From Paraplanobispora siamensis (GTDB lineage: Bacteria; Actinomycetota; Actinomycetes; Streptosporangiales; Streptosporangiaceae), in contig NZ_BOOJ01000025.1 in NCBI RefSeq assembly GCF_016863175.1, positions 1-64,000 of the forward strand: a stretch of 64,000 nt of DNA. Reading direction: 5' to 3'. The notes beneath the pieces were generated by a model. The model saw only the letters and a program-made list of their open reading frames with translations, made no database searches and was not told where the DNA came from. Position numbers and translations under genes: made by a program. This document shows, one piece after another, positions 36,797 to 46,821 of the stretch (position 1 is the stretch's first letter; each line of letters starts with the position of its first letter).

Positions 36797-37951
36797 GTGG
36801 ACAGCGTGGAGTCGGGACGGGAGAGCGGCGCGGAGCCGGGACGTGACAGGACTCCCGGATCGGGGGTCCGCAAGCTGCTGTCGATGCGTTCCAGAACCGG
36901 CAGGCCGGAGGAGGAACGGGAGCCGCAGGCCGTCGCGCCGCCGGACGATCCGCCGGCCCCGCCGGTCGCGCCGGTCATCGGCCGGCCCGCGGGCGGCTCC
37001 GGCGGTCGCGGGCTGCGGCTCGCCGGGTGGCTGGCCGCGGTCGTGGCGGCGGCGATCGTCGCGGTCTGGGCGGTGGGACGGACGGGGCCGCCCACGGAGG
37101 CCGAGCTGATGGAGCAGGCCGGGCTGAACGGCAAGCAGAGGCTCCTGGTCGGCGTGAAGGACGACACCCCCGGCATCGCCATGCGCCTGCCGGACGGCAC
37201 CTACGAGGGATTCGACATCCAGATCGCCCTCATGATCGCCGCGGACCTCGGCTTCCGCGCGAGCGAGGTCGAGTTCCTGTCCATCGAGACCGAGGACCGG
37301 GCCCGGATGACCGCCAGGAACGCGGCCGGCCAGCACGTCAAGGTCGACCTCGTGGTGGCCACCTTCAGCGTGACGCCCGCCCGGCGCAGCAACACCGCGA
37401 TCGGCTTCTCCACGCCCTACCTGGAGACCCAGCAGTCGGTCATCACGCGCACCGGCCATCCCGACATCACCTCGTTGTCGCAGCTGCGGGGCAAGAAGGT
37501 CTGCACCCTGGCCACCTCCACCTCCGAGACCGAGGTGGACAAGGTCGGGGCCGACGTCACGCGCAAGAACCGGATCAGCGAGTGCGTGGCGGGTCTCAAG
37601 GACGAGGAGTACGAGGCCGTCACGACCGACACCGCGCTCCTGGCCGGGTTCGTCCGCAACGAGCCGGACCTGCTGGAGCACCACGACATCGGCCTGGAGG
37701 CGTCCGAGCAGTGGGCCGTGAACGTCGGCGGCAACGAGGCGCTGCGCACCCTCGTCAACCTCTCGCTGCACCGCTCGTCCACCGACCCGCAGGACATGCG
37801 CTGGGAGGACGCCTACGAGCGGTTCATCGCGCCCATGCAGAAGCACAGCCCCAAGGAGCAGGTCGCCGGCCGGACGCAGCCTCCCGCCCCGGAGCCCGAG
37901 GTACGGCGCTGGCCGTGGGAGCGGGGGATCCCTCAGCGGAACGCCGGATGA
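36797..37951 (+). CDS. membrane-anchored glutamate-type binding protein
   Basis: 384 residues: a cytosolic Pro/Arg-rich N-terminus of about 70 residues, one membrane helix (AGWLAAVVAAAIVAVWAVG), then a bacterial extracellular solute-binding family 3 domain (LLVGVKDDTPGIAMRLPDG; TYEGFDIQIALMIAADLGF) with a cysteine pair in the C-terminal lobe. A cytosolic N-terminus plus TM anchor rather than a lipobox is unusual for a transporter component; with the adjacent membrane protein it recalls sensor pairs such as mycobacterial GlnH/GlnX (inference). No ABC genes accompany it. GTG at 36797 or 36794. Confidence 0.75.
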   Translation: MDSVESGRESGAEPGRDRTPGSGVRKLLSMRSRTGRPEEEREPQAVAPPDDPPAPPVAPVIGRPAGGSGGRGLRLAGWLAAVVAAAIVAVWAVGRTGPPTEAELMEQAGLNGKQRLLVGVKDDTPGIAMRLPDGTYEGFDIQIALMIAADLGFRASEVEFLSIETEDRARMTARNAAGQHVKVDLVVATFSVTPARRSNTAIGFSTPYLETQQSVITRTGHPDITSLSQLRGKKVCTLATSTSETEVDKVGADVTRKNRISECVAGLKDEEYEAVTTDTALLAGFVRNEPDLLEHHDIGLEASEQWAVNVGGNEALRTLVNLSLHRSSTDPQDMRWEDAYERFIAPMQKHSPKEQVAGRTQPPAPEPEVRRWPWERGIPQRNAG

Positions 37952-37985
37952 GCGCTTCCGGGGACACGGGTCGGGGGGACCGCCG

Positions 37986-39113
37986 GTGAAGGACCGGATG
38001 AGCGAGGACGCGGGACCGGAGGGACCGTCCGGGGACGGCCGCGGCCGGGACCGGGGTGCGGGCGGGCTCACGCCGGACGGGCGGGTGGACGGGTTCCGCA
38101 GGCGGGCCGCGCAGTACGGCGGCAACCAGCAGTGGATGTTCGCGATACTGCCGGCGTTCCCCCTGGTGCTGCTGGTGGTGCGGCTGTGGTACGCCAGCCG
38201 GCAGGACACCCAGACGCTGCTCCTGCTGGTCCAGCACGTCAGCGCCCTGGGCCTGCTGACCGCGGTGCTGCTGACCACCCTGTGGGTGCTGCCCGCCCTC
38301 GTGCTGACCGCCCGCGCGCTCGGCACCCTCTACCGGGTCAGCACCGGCAGGTCCTCCTGGCTTTCGGCGGCGGCCGACCGCATCCCCGACTGGGTAGTGG
38401 TGCCCTCCGTCGTCGTCGGCCTGCTGAGCTGGCAGCTGCGCTTCCTGCCCACGCTCGCCGCGCTCTCGCTGGCGGTGCTCGGCCTGAGCGTCCACGACCG
38501 CGTGCCCGGGCGGCGCGACCTGATCGTCGTCTGCACGCTGGTGTTGCCCCTGATCGCAGGGGCGGGCCTGTACGTGTGGCTCGCCCCGGCCATCGGCCAG
38601 GCCTTCGCCGAGGGGGACGTGGTCACCACGGTGCTGCTGGCCCTGCCGCCGGGGCTGGCCGTCCTGCTGACCGGTCCGGTCCCTGCCAGGGCCGCGGCGG
38701 CGCTGACGACCTCGGTGGCCGTCGCCGTACTCGCGCTGGCGCCCGTGTTCACCGCGGCGGTCGTGGTCGAGGCGCCCATCCTCCCCCTGGTCGGGCTGGA
38801 GATCTCCAAGGAGGGCGCCGACGAGGAGATAGCGGGGAAAGTCCTGCTCGGCCACGTCATCGCCACCGACGACCGCGTCTCCACCTTCCTCGACCGCGAC
38901 GGCACCGTGCGCTTCATCGCCAACGGCGCGGTGGCCTCGCAGTTCCTCTGTCCCGACCTCGGTCAGATCCCGAGCAGCCGTATCGCTCTGCACCGGTGGT
39001 ACGTCGAGCACAGCATGCTGTCCTGGTTCGCCCCCGACCCGCTGGAGAAGCCGAGTGATCCCCGTTGCCCGGGCCGCCCGGCCGGCGCGGTGACCTCCCC
39101 CGGCCGTTCCTGA
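37986..39113 (+). CDS. multi-spanning membrane protein
   Basis: 375 residues with a Gly/Asp-rich start, six to seven hydrophobic segments up to about residue 270, and a roughly 90-residue C-terminal extracytoplasmic or cytosolic domain containing two cysteines. No family recognised. It starts 34 bp after the binding-protein gene and is probably cotranscribed. GTG 37986 and ATG 37998 are both possible; the former follows GGGGGGA. A role as signalling partner of the binding protein is context inference only. Confidence 0.65.
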   Translation: MKDRMSEDAGPEGPSGDGRGRDRGAGGLTPDGRVDGFRRRAAQYGGNQQWMFAILPAFPLVLLVVRLWYASRQDTQTLLLLVQHVSALGLLTAVLLTTLWVLPALVLTARALGTLYRVSTGRSSWLSAAADRIPDWVVVPSVVVGLLSWQLRFLPTLAALSLAVLGLSVHDRVPGRRDLIVVCTLVLPLIAGAGLYVWLAPAIGQAFAEGDVVTTVLLALPPGLAVLLTGPVPARAAAALTTSVAVAVLALAPVFTAAVVVEAPILPLVGLEISKEGADEEIAGKVLLGHVIATDDRVSTFLDRDGTVRFIANGAVASQFLCPDLGQIPSSRIALHRWYVEHSMLSWFAPDPLEKPSDPRCPGRPAGAVTSPGRS

Positions 39114-39146
39114 GCCCGGCCTCCGCCGGGGTCCTCGCCGCGGCCG

Positions 39147-39392
39147 CTACTGGTGGTAGTCCTCGACCTCGTCGATCGGGCGGGGCGCTGCCGCGGCGGG
39201 GTCCTCGCCGAACTCCCGGCGCGCCCGGCGCTGCCTGAGCAGGTCCCAGGCCTGGTCGAGGGCCTCCTCGATGTTCTTGATCCGGTGGTTCTCCTCGTGG
39301 GAGGAGATCGAGCCCGCCGCCAGCGACGTGCGGAGGTCGTGCTCCTCGGCGATGAGCCGGCTGATATGAGTGAGGATGTCGCCGTCTTTCAT
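39147..39392 (-). CDS. DUF2630-family protein
   Basis: 81-residue helical protein, MKDGDILTHISRLIAEEHDL with QAWDLLRQRRARREFG near the C-terminus, matching DUF2630, a small actinobacterial family of unknown function. A purine-rich ribosome binding site (GAGGGGGG) lies upstream of ATG 39392. Charged and cytosolic, likely a short coiled-coil. Confidence 0.88.
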   Translation of the reverse strand: MKDGDILTHISRLIAEEHDLRTSLAAGSISSHEENHRIKNIEEALDQAWDLLRQRRARREFGEDPAAAAPRPIDEVEDYHQ

Positions 39393-39567
39393 GTCGAGCC
39401 CCCTCTGCTCTCTCTTCCGGACTGTATCCGACGGCGGAACGGGCGCGGTGTAGGGGTGGTTATGGGTTCTTGCCCGTCTTGCCAGGTTTCTTACGAATAA
39501 CTGCCACTATTCAGGGCAGAGAGAAAGATAGCGGAAAGTGTTCGTCTGATAACGAAGAGTGGTTGCC

Positions 39568-39828
39568 ATGGGTAGTCCGCACGAGCTGGTGCACGTCGCC
39601 ACCCGCGCCAACGGCGCCGAAGAGTGGGCTTGCAGCAGTTGCGCCCGTCGCATCCTGCTGCGCTGGCCGCCGAGCTTCGAGCGGCTGGTGCTGGTCGCGG
39701 GCGACGAGAACGTCCAGCACTTCGGAACCAAGGGACCGATCACCGTGCTGGGCGCGGAGGTCTCCCTGGACCTCGACCAGAACGACCACGACTGGCTCAA
39801 CGACAACGGCATCGCCTGGTCCGCCTGA
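39568..39828 (+). CDS. small CxxC protein, conserved-hypothetical type
   Basis: 86 residues. It has one CSSC motif (EEWACSSCARRILLRWPP) and an acidic C-terminal half (VSLDLDQNDHDWLNDNG). ATG 39568 is preferred; GTG 39559 is in frame. A CGTCTGATAACG segment 14 bases upstream is shared with the leu leader promoter region. No family recognised; half a zinc site suggests metal binding as a dimer or a redox pair. Confidence 0.65.
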   Translation: MGSPHELVHVATRANGAEEWACSSCARRILLRWPPSFERLVLVAGDENVQHFGTKGPITVLGAEVSLDLDQNDHDWLNDNGIAWSA

Positions 39829-39986
39829 CGCCGGCGGCCCGACTCGGGGGAGGGCGGGGCGGAGAGTGGAACGGGAAGTGCGGGCGTGCCCGCGGGACGG
39901 GGCGGGAATGCGCCGGGGGCGCTTCGCCGTTTCGCCATGTGAGACCGCGGCCCGGCGATGTGCAACCGTCTGATAACGTGCTACGC

Positions 39987-40031
39987 ATGCTGCGCGGGCT
40001 GCTTCTTAGCTGCCGCGACGAGGGCCTGTAG
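39987..40031 (+). CDS. leucine-rich leader peptide of leuA
   Basis: A 14-residue ORF, MLRGLLLSCRDEGL, with five leucine codons, ends 74 bases before leuA. Its 3' half forms the 5' arm of a strong hairpin. This is the signature of ribosome-mediated attenuation: stalling at Leu codons when charged tRNA-Leu is scarce would prevent the stem forming. GATAAC at 39972-39977 is a possible -10, which would make the leader transcript start just before ATG (leaderless, inference). Actinobacterial leuA genes are known from comparative work to carry leader peptides. Confidence 0.75.
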   Translation: MLRGLLLSCRDEGL

Positions 40032-40053
40032 AAGGCCGGCTCCCTCGTCGCGG
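40013..40053 (+). promoter_or_regulatory. leuA attenuator stem
   Basis: CCGCGACGAGGG (40013-40024) pairs perfectly with CCCTCGTCGCGG (40042-40053) around a 17-base loop that carries the leader stop codon. A 12-bp GC-rich stem fits a terminator or a ribosome-gated block upstream of leuA. Confidence 0.75.
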
Positions 40054-40078
40054 AGCGAGCCACGTGCGTCGGCCGTGA

Positions 40079-41812
<1,734 letters not shown>

Positions 41813-41887
41813 GGCCGTACGCCCCCGTCGGCCGCGCCTCGCGCCGACGCCCGTACGGCCGCCTCGCGCTGAGGCCGTACGGACCCC

Positions 41888-41916
41888 GCCGGCCCGGCAC
41901 GACCTGCCGGGCCGGC
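41888..41916. terminator. leuA terminator
   Basis: A perfect 12-bp stem (GCCGGCCCGGCA/TGCCGGGCCGGC) with a 5-base loop lies between leuA and a convergent gene. Upstream, 41813-41885 contains repeated GTACGGCCGCCTCGCGCTGAG-like words. Confidence 0.75.
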
Positions 41917-42016
41917 GCCCGACGAGTGCCCACAAGGCCCCGCCGTCCTCGCCCGACCGCGTCCGCCGCACCCATGCGGGGACGCGGTCGAGTCGTGCGG
42001 GTCGCCGACCGCCGGA

Positions 42017-42409
42017 TCAGGTGAAGTTACGCAGCCGCGCCGTGATCACGCAGTTCTGGGACACCGCATCAAGCCTGTAGTAGTGGCCGGCGTTGAGACC
42101 GTGCACCTTGAACGTCGTGGTGCCGACGAAGTACCTGTTCCCTCCGGTCACCCACTCCCCGTTGTTCGTGGTGTTGTACAGCGACCAGCTGACGCGGCAG
42201 GCCCCGCCGCCGAACCGGACCTCGAGCCATCTCTCCGAACTGTGCGGCTCCAGGGAACCCGTCGAGCATGAGATCAGGGGGACGGTGGTGCACGTCCGCG
42301 TGCCGTACGGCTCCGCCGCCGCGGGCCCGCTGAACGCCAGCGGCCCCGCAAGCGCGATCACCGCGGCCCCCGCGACCGCCGTGAGCGACCTCATTCCACG
42401 CATCGTCAT
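42017..42409 (-). CDS. small secreted protein
   Basis: 130 residues: signal peptide ending near residue 34 (LAGPLAFSGPAAAEP), then a roughly 95-residue beta-rich domain with four cysteines (TRTCTTVPLISCSTG; ACRVSW; SQNCVITA), probably two disulfides. ATG at 42409 is supported by AGGAGG. No family recognised. It is divergent from the STAND/WD40 gene and shares 200 bp of upstream DNA with it, so joint regulation is possible. Confidence 0.8.
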   Translation of the reverse strand: MTMRGMRSLTAVAGAAVIALAGPLAFSGPAAAEPYGTRTCTTVPLISCSTGSLEPHSSERWLEVRFGGGACRVSWSLYNTTNNGEWVTGGNRYFVGTTTFKVHGLNAGHYYRLDAVSQNCVITARLRNFT

Positions 42410-42536
42410 GACCTTCCTCCTGGTTTTCCCGACCTTCCGGAACCGTTCTCGCCGAGCCGGCCGGACCTCTCGCCCTCGGAGGGCCCGACTTTCCGGTGCG
42501 GCTGACTCGTGCACTGACATGTGTAGTGGTCCGCAT

Positions 42537-42582
42537 GTTGTGCGGCTTCGGGATGAATGGTGCACAATCAACACCGCACAAC
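42537..42582. promoter_or_regulatory. inverted repeat upstream of STAND gene
   Basis: GTTGTGCGG (42537-42545) and CCGCACAAC (42574-42582) form a 9-bp inverted repeat with a 28-bp interval, 25 bp before the STAND gene start. CGGAGG at 42596-42601 is its ribosome binding site. A repressor or autoregulatory (HTH domain) site is possible. Confidence 0.45.
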
Positions 42583-42607
42583 CGTTCCGGATCTTCGGAG
42601 GTAGGGC

Positions 42608-45600
42608 ATGCCGCGTCCCGAGCGTCCGCTGGACCCGGAGGCGGACGCTCTGCAGCGGTTCGCCTGGGAACTGCGCCGCCTGCGGCAGCAGGCGGGCAAT
42701 CCGGGGTACCGGGAGCTGGCGCGCAAGGCGCACTACTCGGCCACCACCCTCGCCCAGGCCGCCCGGGGCGAGAAACTGCCCAGCCTCGCCGTCACTCTCG
42801 CCTACGTCCAGGCGTGCGGCGGCGACCCGGTGCGGTGGGAGGAACGCTGGCACCGCACCGCCGAGGAACTGAACATCCCCTCCCCGGAGAGGCCGGGCGG
42901 CACCGGCACCGCAGAAGACGAAGCGCCCTACCGGGGGCTGGCCCCCTTCCGGCCCGAAGACGCGCGGTTCTTCCACGGCCGGGAGAAGCTGGTCGACGAA
43001 CTCATCGAACGGCTGGACCAACGTCCCTTCCTCGCACTCTTCGGTCCCTCCGGAGCCGGGAAATCCTCACTGCTGCGTGCGGGGCTCCTCCCCGGCGCCC
43101 GAGATCCCGTACGGACGGGCGGACGAGCCTGGCGGGCACTGCTGATGACTCCCGGGGCGAACCCGCTCCGGGAGTACGAGGCCCGGATCGCCGCCACGAC
43201 CGGTGAACCACCGGACGGGACTCCCGTCTCTCCGGACACCGCCGGGCGCATCCCGCCGGGCGGCACGCTCCTGGTGATCGACCAGTTCGAAGAGGTCTTC
43301 ACCCTGTGCCGGGATCCCGGGGAGCGAACCCGCTTCATCGCCACCCTGCTGGCCGCCACCCGCGCACCGCAGGACCCCATGCGGGTCGTCCTCGGCGTGC
43401 GCGCCGACTTCTACGCCCACTGCGCCGACCACCCCGAACTCGCGGACGCGCTCACCGACGCCCAGATCCTCCTCGGGCCCATGACGACCGAGGAACTGCG
43501 TCAGGCCATCACCCGGCCCGCGCGCGACTGCGGCTGCACCGTCGAAGGCTCCCTCCTCGCCACGATCATCGCCGACACCGCGGGCCAGCCGGGCGCGCTG
43601 CCGCTCATCTCCCACGCCCTCCTGGAGACCTGGCGGCGCCGCCGCGGCAACGCCCTCACCCTCGCCGGATACCAGGCGGTCGGAGGCATCCACGGGGCCC
43701 TGGCCAAAACGGCGGAGACTCTCTACACGACGCTCACCCCGCAACGGCGAGCGTGCGCCGCGAGCCTGTTCCTCCGGCTGACCGCACCGGGAGAAGGCAC
43801 CGGCGACACCGGCCGCCGCGTCACCCACGACGAACTCGATCTCGACGACCCCGACACCCGTGCCGTCCTCGACCTGTTCGCCGGAGCCCGGCTGATCACC
43901 CTCGGCGACAACACCGTCGAGATCGCACACGAGGCGCTCATCCGGGCATGGCCGAGGTTGCACCGGTGGCTGACCGCCGACCGCGAGAGCCTGCGCATCC
44001 GCCATCACCTCACCCAGGCCGCCCGGATGTGGATCTCGCTCGACCGCGACCCCGGAGCGCTGTACCGCGGAGCGCGGCTGGCCGTCGCCCGCGAGTGGGC
44101 CGCCCACCGCGACCGGCGAGACGTCCTCAACGAGGATGAACGCGCGTTTCTGGAGGCCTCCGTCCGGCTGGAGGACGCCGAACGCGCCGGAATCGTCCGG
44201 CGCAGCCGCCAGCTGCGCCGTCTGGCCGCCGCCCTGGTGCTCCTGCTTGTGGTCACCACCGGAACCGGCGTCTTCGCGATCGGGCAGTGGCGCGACGCCG
44301 AACACGCCCACCGGACCGCGCTCTCCCGCCAGCTCGCCGCCCAGGCGCTGACGCTGGCCGACTCCGAACCCGAGACCGCCATGCTGCTCGCCGCGGAGGC
44401 GTTCGCCACCGAACCGACGACCGAGGCGCGCGGCACCCTGCTCAGCACCTCCCCGCTCCACGATCACCACGGCACGCTGAGCGGGCACACCGGCGCCGTC
44501 TCCCAGGTCCTCTTCGGTCCTGACGGCCGCACCCTCTACAGCGTCGGCCGCGACAGGGCCGTGGCGGTGTGGGACACCCGCCGCAGAACCCGGTCGGCCA
44601 CCCTCACCGGGCACGACACCTGGCTGAAGACCGCGGCGCTCAGCCCGGACGGCCGTACCCTCGTCACCGGCGGAGAGGACGGTGCTCCCGTGCTCTGGGA
44701 CGTCGCCGCCCGCACGAGGGCGGCCGTACTCACCGGGCACGCCGCGCAGATCAGGGAGATCGCTTTCAGCCCCGACGGACGTACGGTGGCCACCGCCTCC
44801 GACGACATGACCGTGATCTTGTGGGACGTCGCCTCCCGCACCCGGCTGGCCACTCTCACCGGGCACACCGACAAGGCCCGCGGAGTGGCGTTCAGTCCCG
44901 ACGGGCGCCTCCTCGCCACCTCCGGCGACGACGCCGCCGTGATCTTGTGGGACGTCGCGTCCCGCACCCGGCTGACCACTCTCACCGGGCACACCGAGAC
45001 CGCCGGCGCCGTGCTGTTCAGCCCCGACGGGCGCGTCCTCGCCAGCGCCGGAGCCGACACGACCGTGATCCTGTGGGACGTCGCCTCCCGCACCCGCCTG
45101 ACTACCTTCACCCACCACCGGGACGGCCAGATCATCGCCATGGCCTTCAGCCCGGACGGCCGCACTCTTGCCACCACCGGGCACGATCCGGCCATCCTGC
45201 TCTGGGACGTCGGACACCGCGTCCTGCGCGGCCGTCTCACCGGGCACCGGGCCAACGTCTACACCCTCGCCTTCAGCCCCCGCGAGCCCCTGCTGGCCTC
45301 GGCGGGAGAGGACGGGAACGTCCTCCTGTGGGACGTCACCCGCCCGCGCCTGGCCTCCCACGACGACGAGGCGGACGACGCGGTCTTCAGCCCCGACGGC
45401 CGTACCCTCGCCACCACCTCCGCGGGCAAGACGATGGTGTGGAACGCCGCCGACCGGACTCTGCGCACGGTCCACACCGATCCGTCCGCTCGGGTCAACG
45501 CCCTGGCCTTCAGCCCCGACGGCCGTATCCTCGCCACCGCGACCGAGTTCACCCTCCAGACCCGGGGCAATACCGTCACGCTCTGGATCTCCGGGCGGAA

Positions 45601-46363
45601 GGAACCTGTCGTGCTCGCCGGGCACACCGGGCACGTACTCGACGTCGCGTTCAGTCCTGACGGACGCGTTCTCGCCACCGCGAGCGCCGACGCGACCGTG
45701 ATGCTGTGGGACATGACCGGTTATCGGCGCCTGGCGACACTCACCGGTCACAGCCTGCCCGTCAACGGGGTCGCCTTCAGCCCTGACGGCCGGGTCCTGG
45801 CCACCGCCGGGCACGATCCGGCCGTGATGCTGTGGGACGTCGCCACCCGAAGGCCGCTGGCCGCGCCGCTGCTCGGCCACTCCGGATGGGTCAGGACCGT
45901 CTCCTTCAGTCCCGACGGCCGGACCCTGGCCAGTTCCGGGGCCGACGAGAAGGTCATCTTGTGGGATGTGGCCCGCCGCACCCGTCTGGCGGTCATCTCC
46001 GAGCACACCGACGCCATCACCACGGGCACGGCCTTCAGTCCCGACGGGCGCACGCTGGCCTTCACCGGCGGCGACAACTCCGTCATCCTGTGGGACGTCC
46101 GCCGGGGCGCCGGCGCCGCCCGCCTCACCGGCCACACCCAGCCGATCAAGGCGCTCGCCTTCGCCCCCGACGGGCGCACGCTGGTCACCGCGGGGGCGGA
46201 CCGCGAGGTACTGCTGTGGGACACCGAGCCGCAGCGGGTCATCACCCGCATCTGCGCCGCGCTCGCACGCGACCTCACCCGGCAGGAGTGGCGACGGCAC
46301 ATCTCGGAACGGCCCTACCGCAGGACGTGCCCGGCGCACCGTACGGAGGTCACCCACGGCTGA
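42608..46363 (+). CDS. HTH - STAND NTPase - TM - WD40 protein
   Basis: 1251 residues. An N-terminal XRE-like helix-turn-helix (residues about 15-80, RELARKAHYSATTLAQAARG), a novel-STAND (nSTAND1) NTPase with Walker A GPSGAGKSS (146-154) and Walker B LLVIDQFEE (221-229), a helical winged region, one membrane helix (about 537-558, AAALVLLLVVTTGTGVF), and 14 WD40 repeats from about residue 620, enough for two seven-bladed propellers. STAND proteins are molecular switches: sensor repeats release the NTPase, which oligomerises. Similar actinomycete proteins are of unknown role; relation to antiviral STAND systems is by architecture only. No effector nuclease or protease domain is seen. Confidence 0.9.
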   Translation: MPRPERPLDPEADALQRFAWELRRLRQQAGNPGYRELARKAHYSATTLAQAARGEKLPSLAVTLAYVQACGGDPVRWEERWHRTAEELNIPSPERPGGTGTAEDEAPYRGLAPFRPEDARFFHGREKLVDELIERLDQRPFLALFGPSGAGKSSLLRAGLLPGARDPVRTGGRAWRALLMTPGANPLREYEARIAATTGEPPDGTPVSPDTAGRIPPGGTLLVIDQFEEVFTLCRDPGERTRFIATLLAATRAPQDPMRVVLGVRADFYAHCADHPELADALTDAQILLGPMTTEELRQAITRPARDCGCTVEGSLLATIIADTAGQPGALPLISHALLETWRRRRGNALTLAGYQAVGGIHGALAKTAETLYTTLTPQRRACAASLFLRLTAPGEGTGDTGRRVTHDELDLDDPDTRAVLDLFAGARLITLGDNTVEIAHEALIRAWPRLHRWLTADRESLRIRHHLTQAARMWISLDRDPGALYRGARLAVAREWAAHRDRRDVLNEDERAFLEASVRLEDAERAGIVRRSRQLRRLAAALVLLLVVTTGTGVFAIGQWRDAEHAHRTALSRQLAAQALTLADSEPETAMLLAAEAFATEPTTEARGTLLSTSPLHDHHGTLSGHTGAVSQVLFGPDGRTLYSVGRDRAVAVWDTRRRTRSATLTGHDTWLKTAALSPDGRTLVTGGEDGAPVLWDVAARTRAAVLTGHAAQIREIAFSPDGRTVATASDDMTVILWDVASRTRLATLTGHTDKARGVAFSPDGRLLATSGDDAAVILWDVASRTRLTTLTGHTETAGAVLFSPDGRVLASAGADTTVILWDVASRTRLTTFTHHRDGQIIAMAFSPDGRTLATTGHDPAILLWDVGHRVLRGRLTGHRANVYTLAFSPREPLLASAGEDGNVLLWDVTRPRLASHDDEADDAVFSPDGRTLATTSAGKTMVWNAADRTLRTVHTDPSARVNALAFSPDGRILATATEFTLQTRGNTVTLWISGRKEPVVLAGHTGHVLDVAFSPDGRVLATASADATVMLWDMTGYRRLATLTGHSLPVNGVAFSPDGRVLATAGHDPAVMLWDVATRRPLAAPLLGHSGWVRTVSFSPDGRTLASSGADEKVILWDVARRTRLAVISEHTDAITTGTAFSPDGRTLAFTGGDNSVILWDVRRGAGAARLTGHTQPIKALAFAPDGRTLVTAGADREVLLWDTEPQRVITRICAALARDLTRQEWRRHISERPYRRTCPAHRTEVTHG

Positions 46364-46523
46364 CGGGGACGGCGGGACGCGAAGGGCACCGTGCGGCGTG
46401 AAACTTCCAGGGGTTGGGGAAGCGTTTCCCCCGGTCGTGGACGAACCTCCGCAGTTCACCGGGCGGTCGTCCGGGACGCGGCGCCACTGTTTGCGCGCCC
46501 CGTCCCCGACCGCCAGGACGATC

Positions 46524-46782
46524 ATGAGGCTTCCCCGGTTCGCACGGCGCTCCCTCGGTGCGGCATCCGTGTTCGTGCTCGGCCCGGCCCTGTGGGTCGC
46601 CACCGCTCCGGCGCCGACCCCCGCACCCACCCCGACCGGGAACGCGTGGAACCCGCCGGCCGCCCTCGCCGCTCCGCCGGACGCGGTCTGGCGCCACCAG
46701 GAGAGCACCTGCTCCGACCTCTTTCGACAGGTGGACGCTGCGTGACTGGTGGCGACGCCTGAAGAACCGCTACGGCCTCTGA
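46524..46782 (+). pseudogene. truncated secreted protein
   Basis: ATG 46524 starts a signal peptide (FARRSLGAASVFVLGPALWV) and a mature part NAWNPPAALAAPPDAVWRHQ, which looks like the N-terminus of a small secreted actinomycete protein. The frame stops at 46745 soon after. A different frame continues SFDRWTLRDWWRRLKNRYGL to 46782, so the middle of the gene may have been deleted with a frameshift. An intact 73-residue peptide is the alternative. Confidence 0.5.
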
Positions 46783-46821
46783 CCGCGCCGCGCCCGCCCC
46801 GATGACGATACGGCGGGCCGG

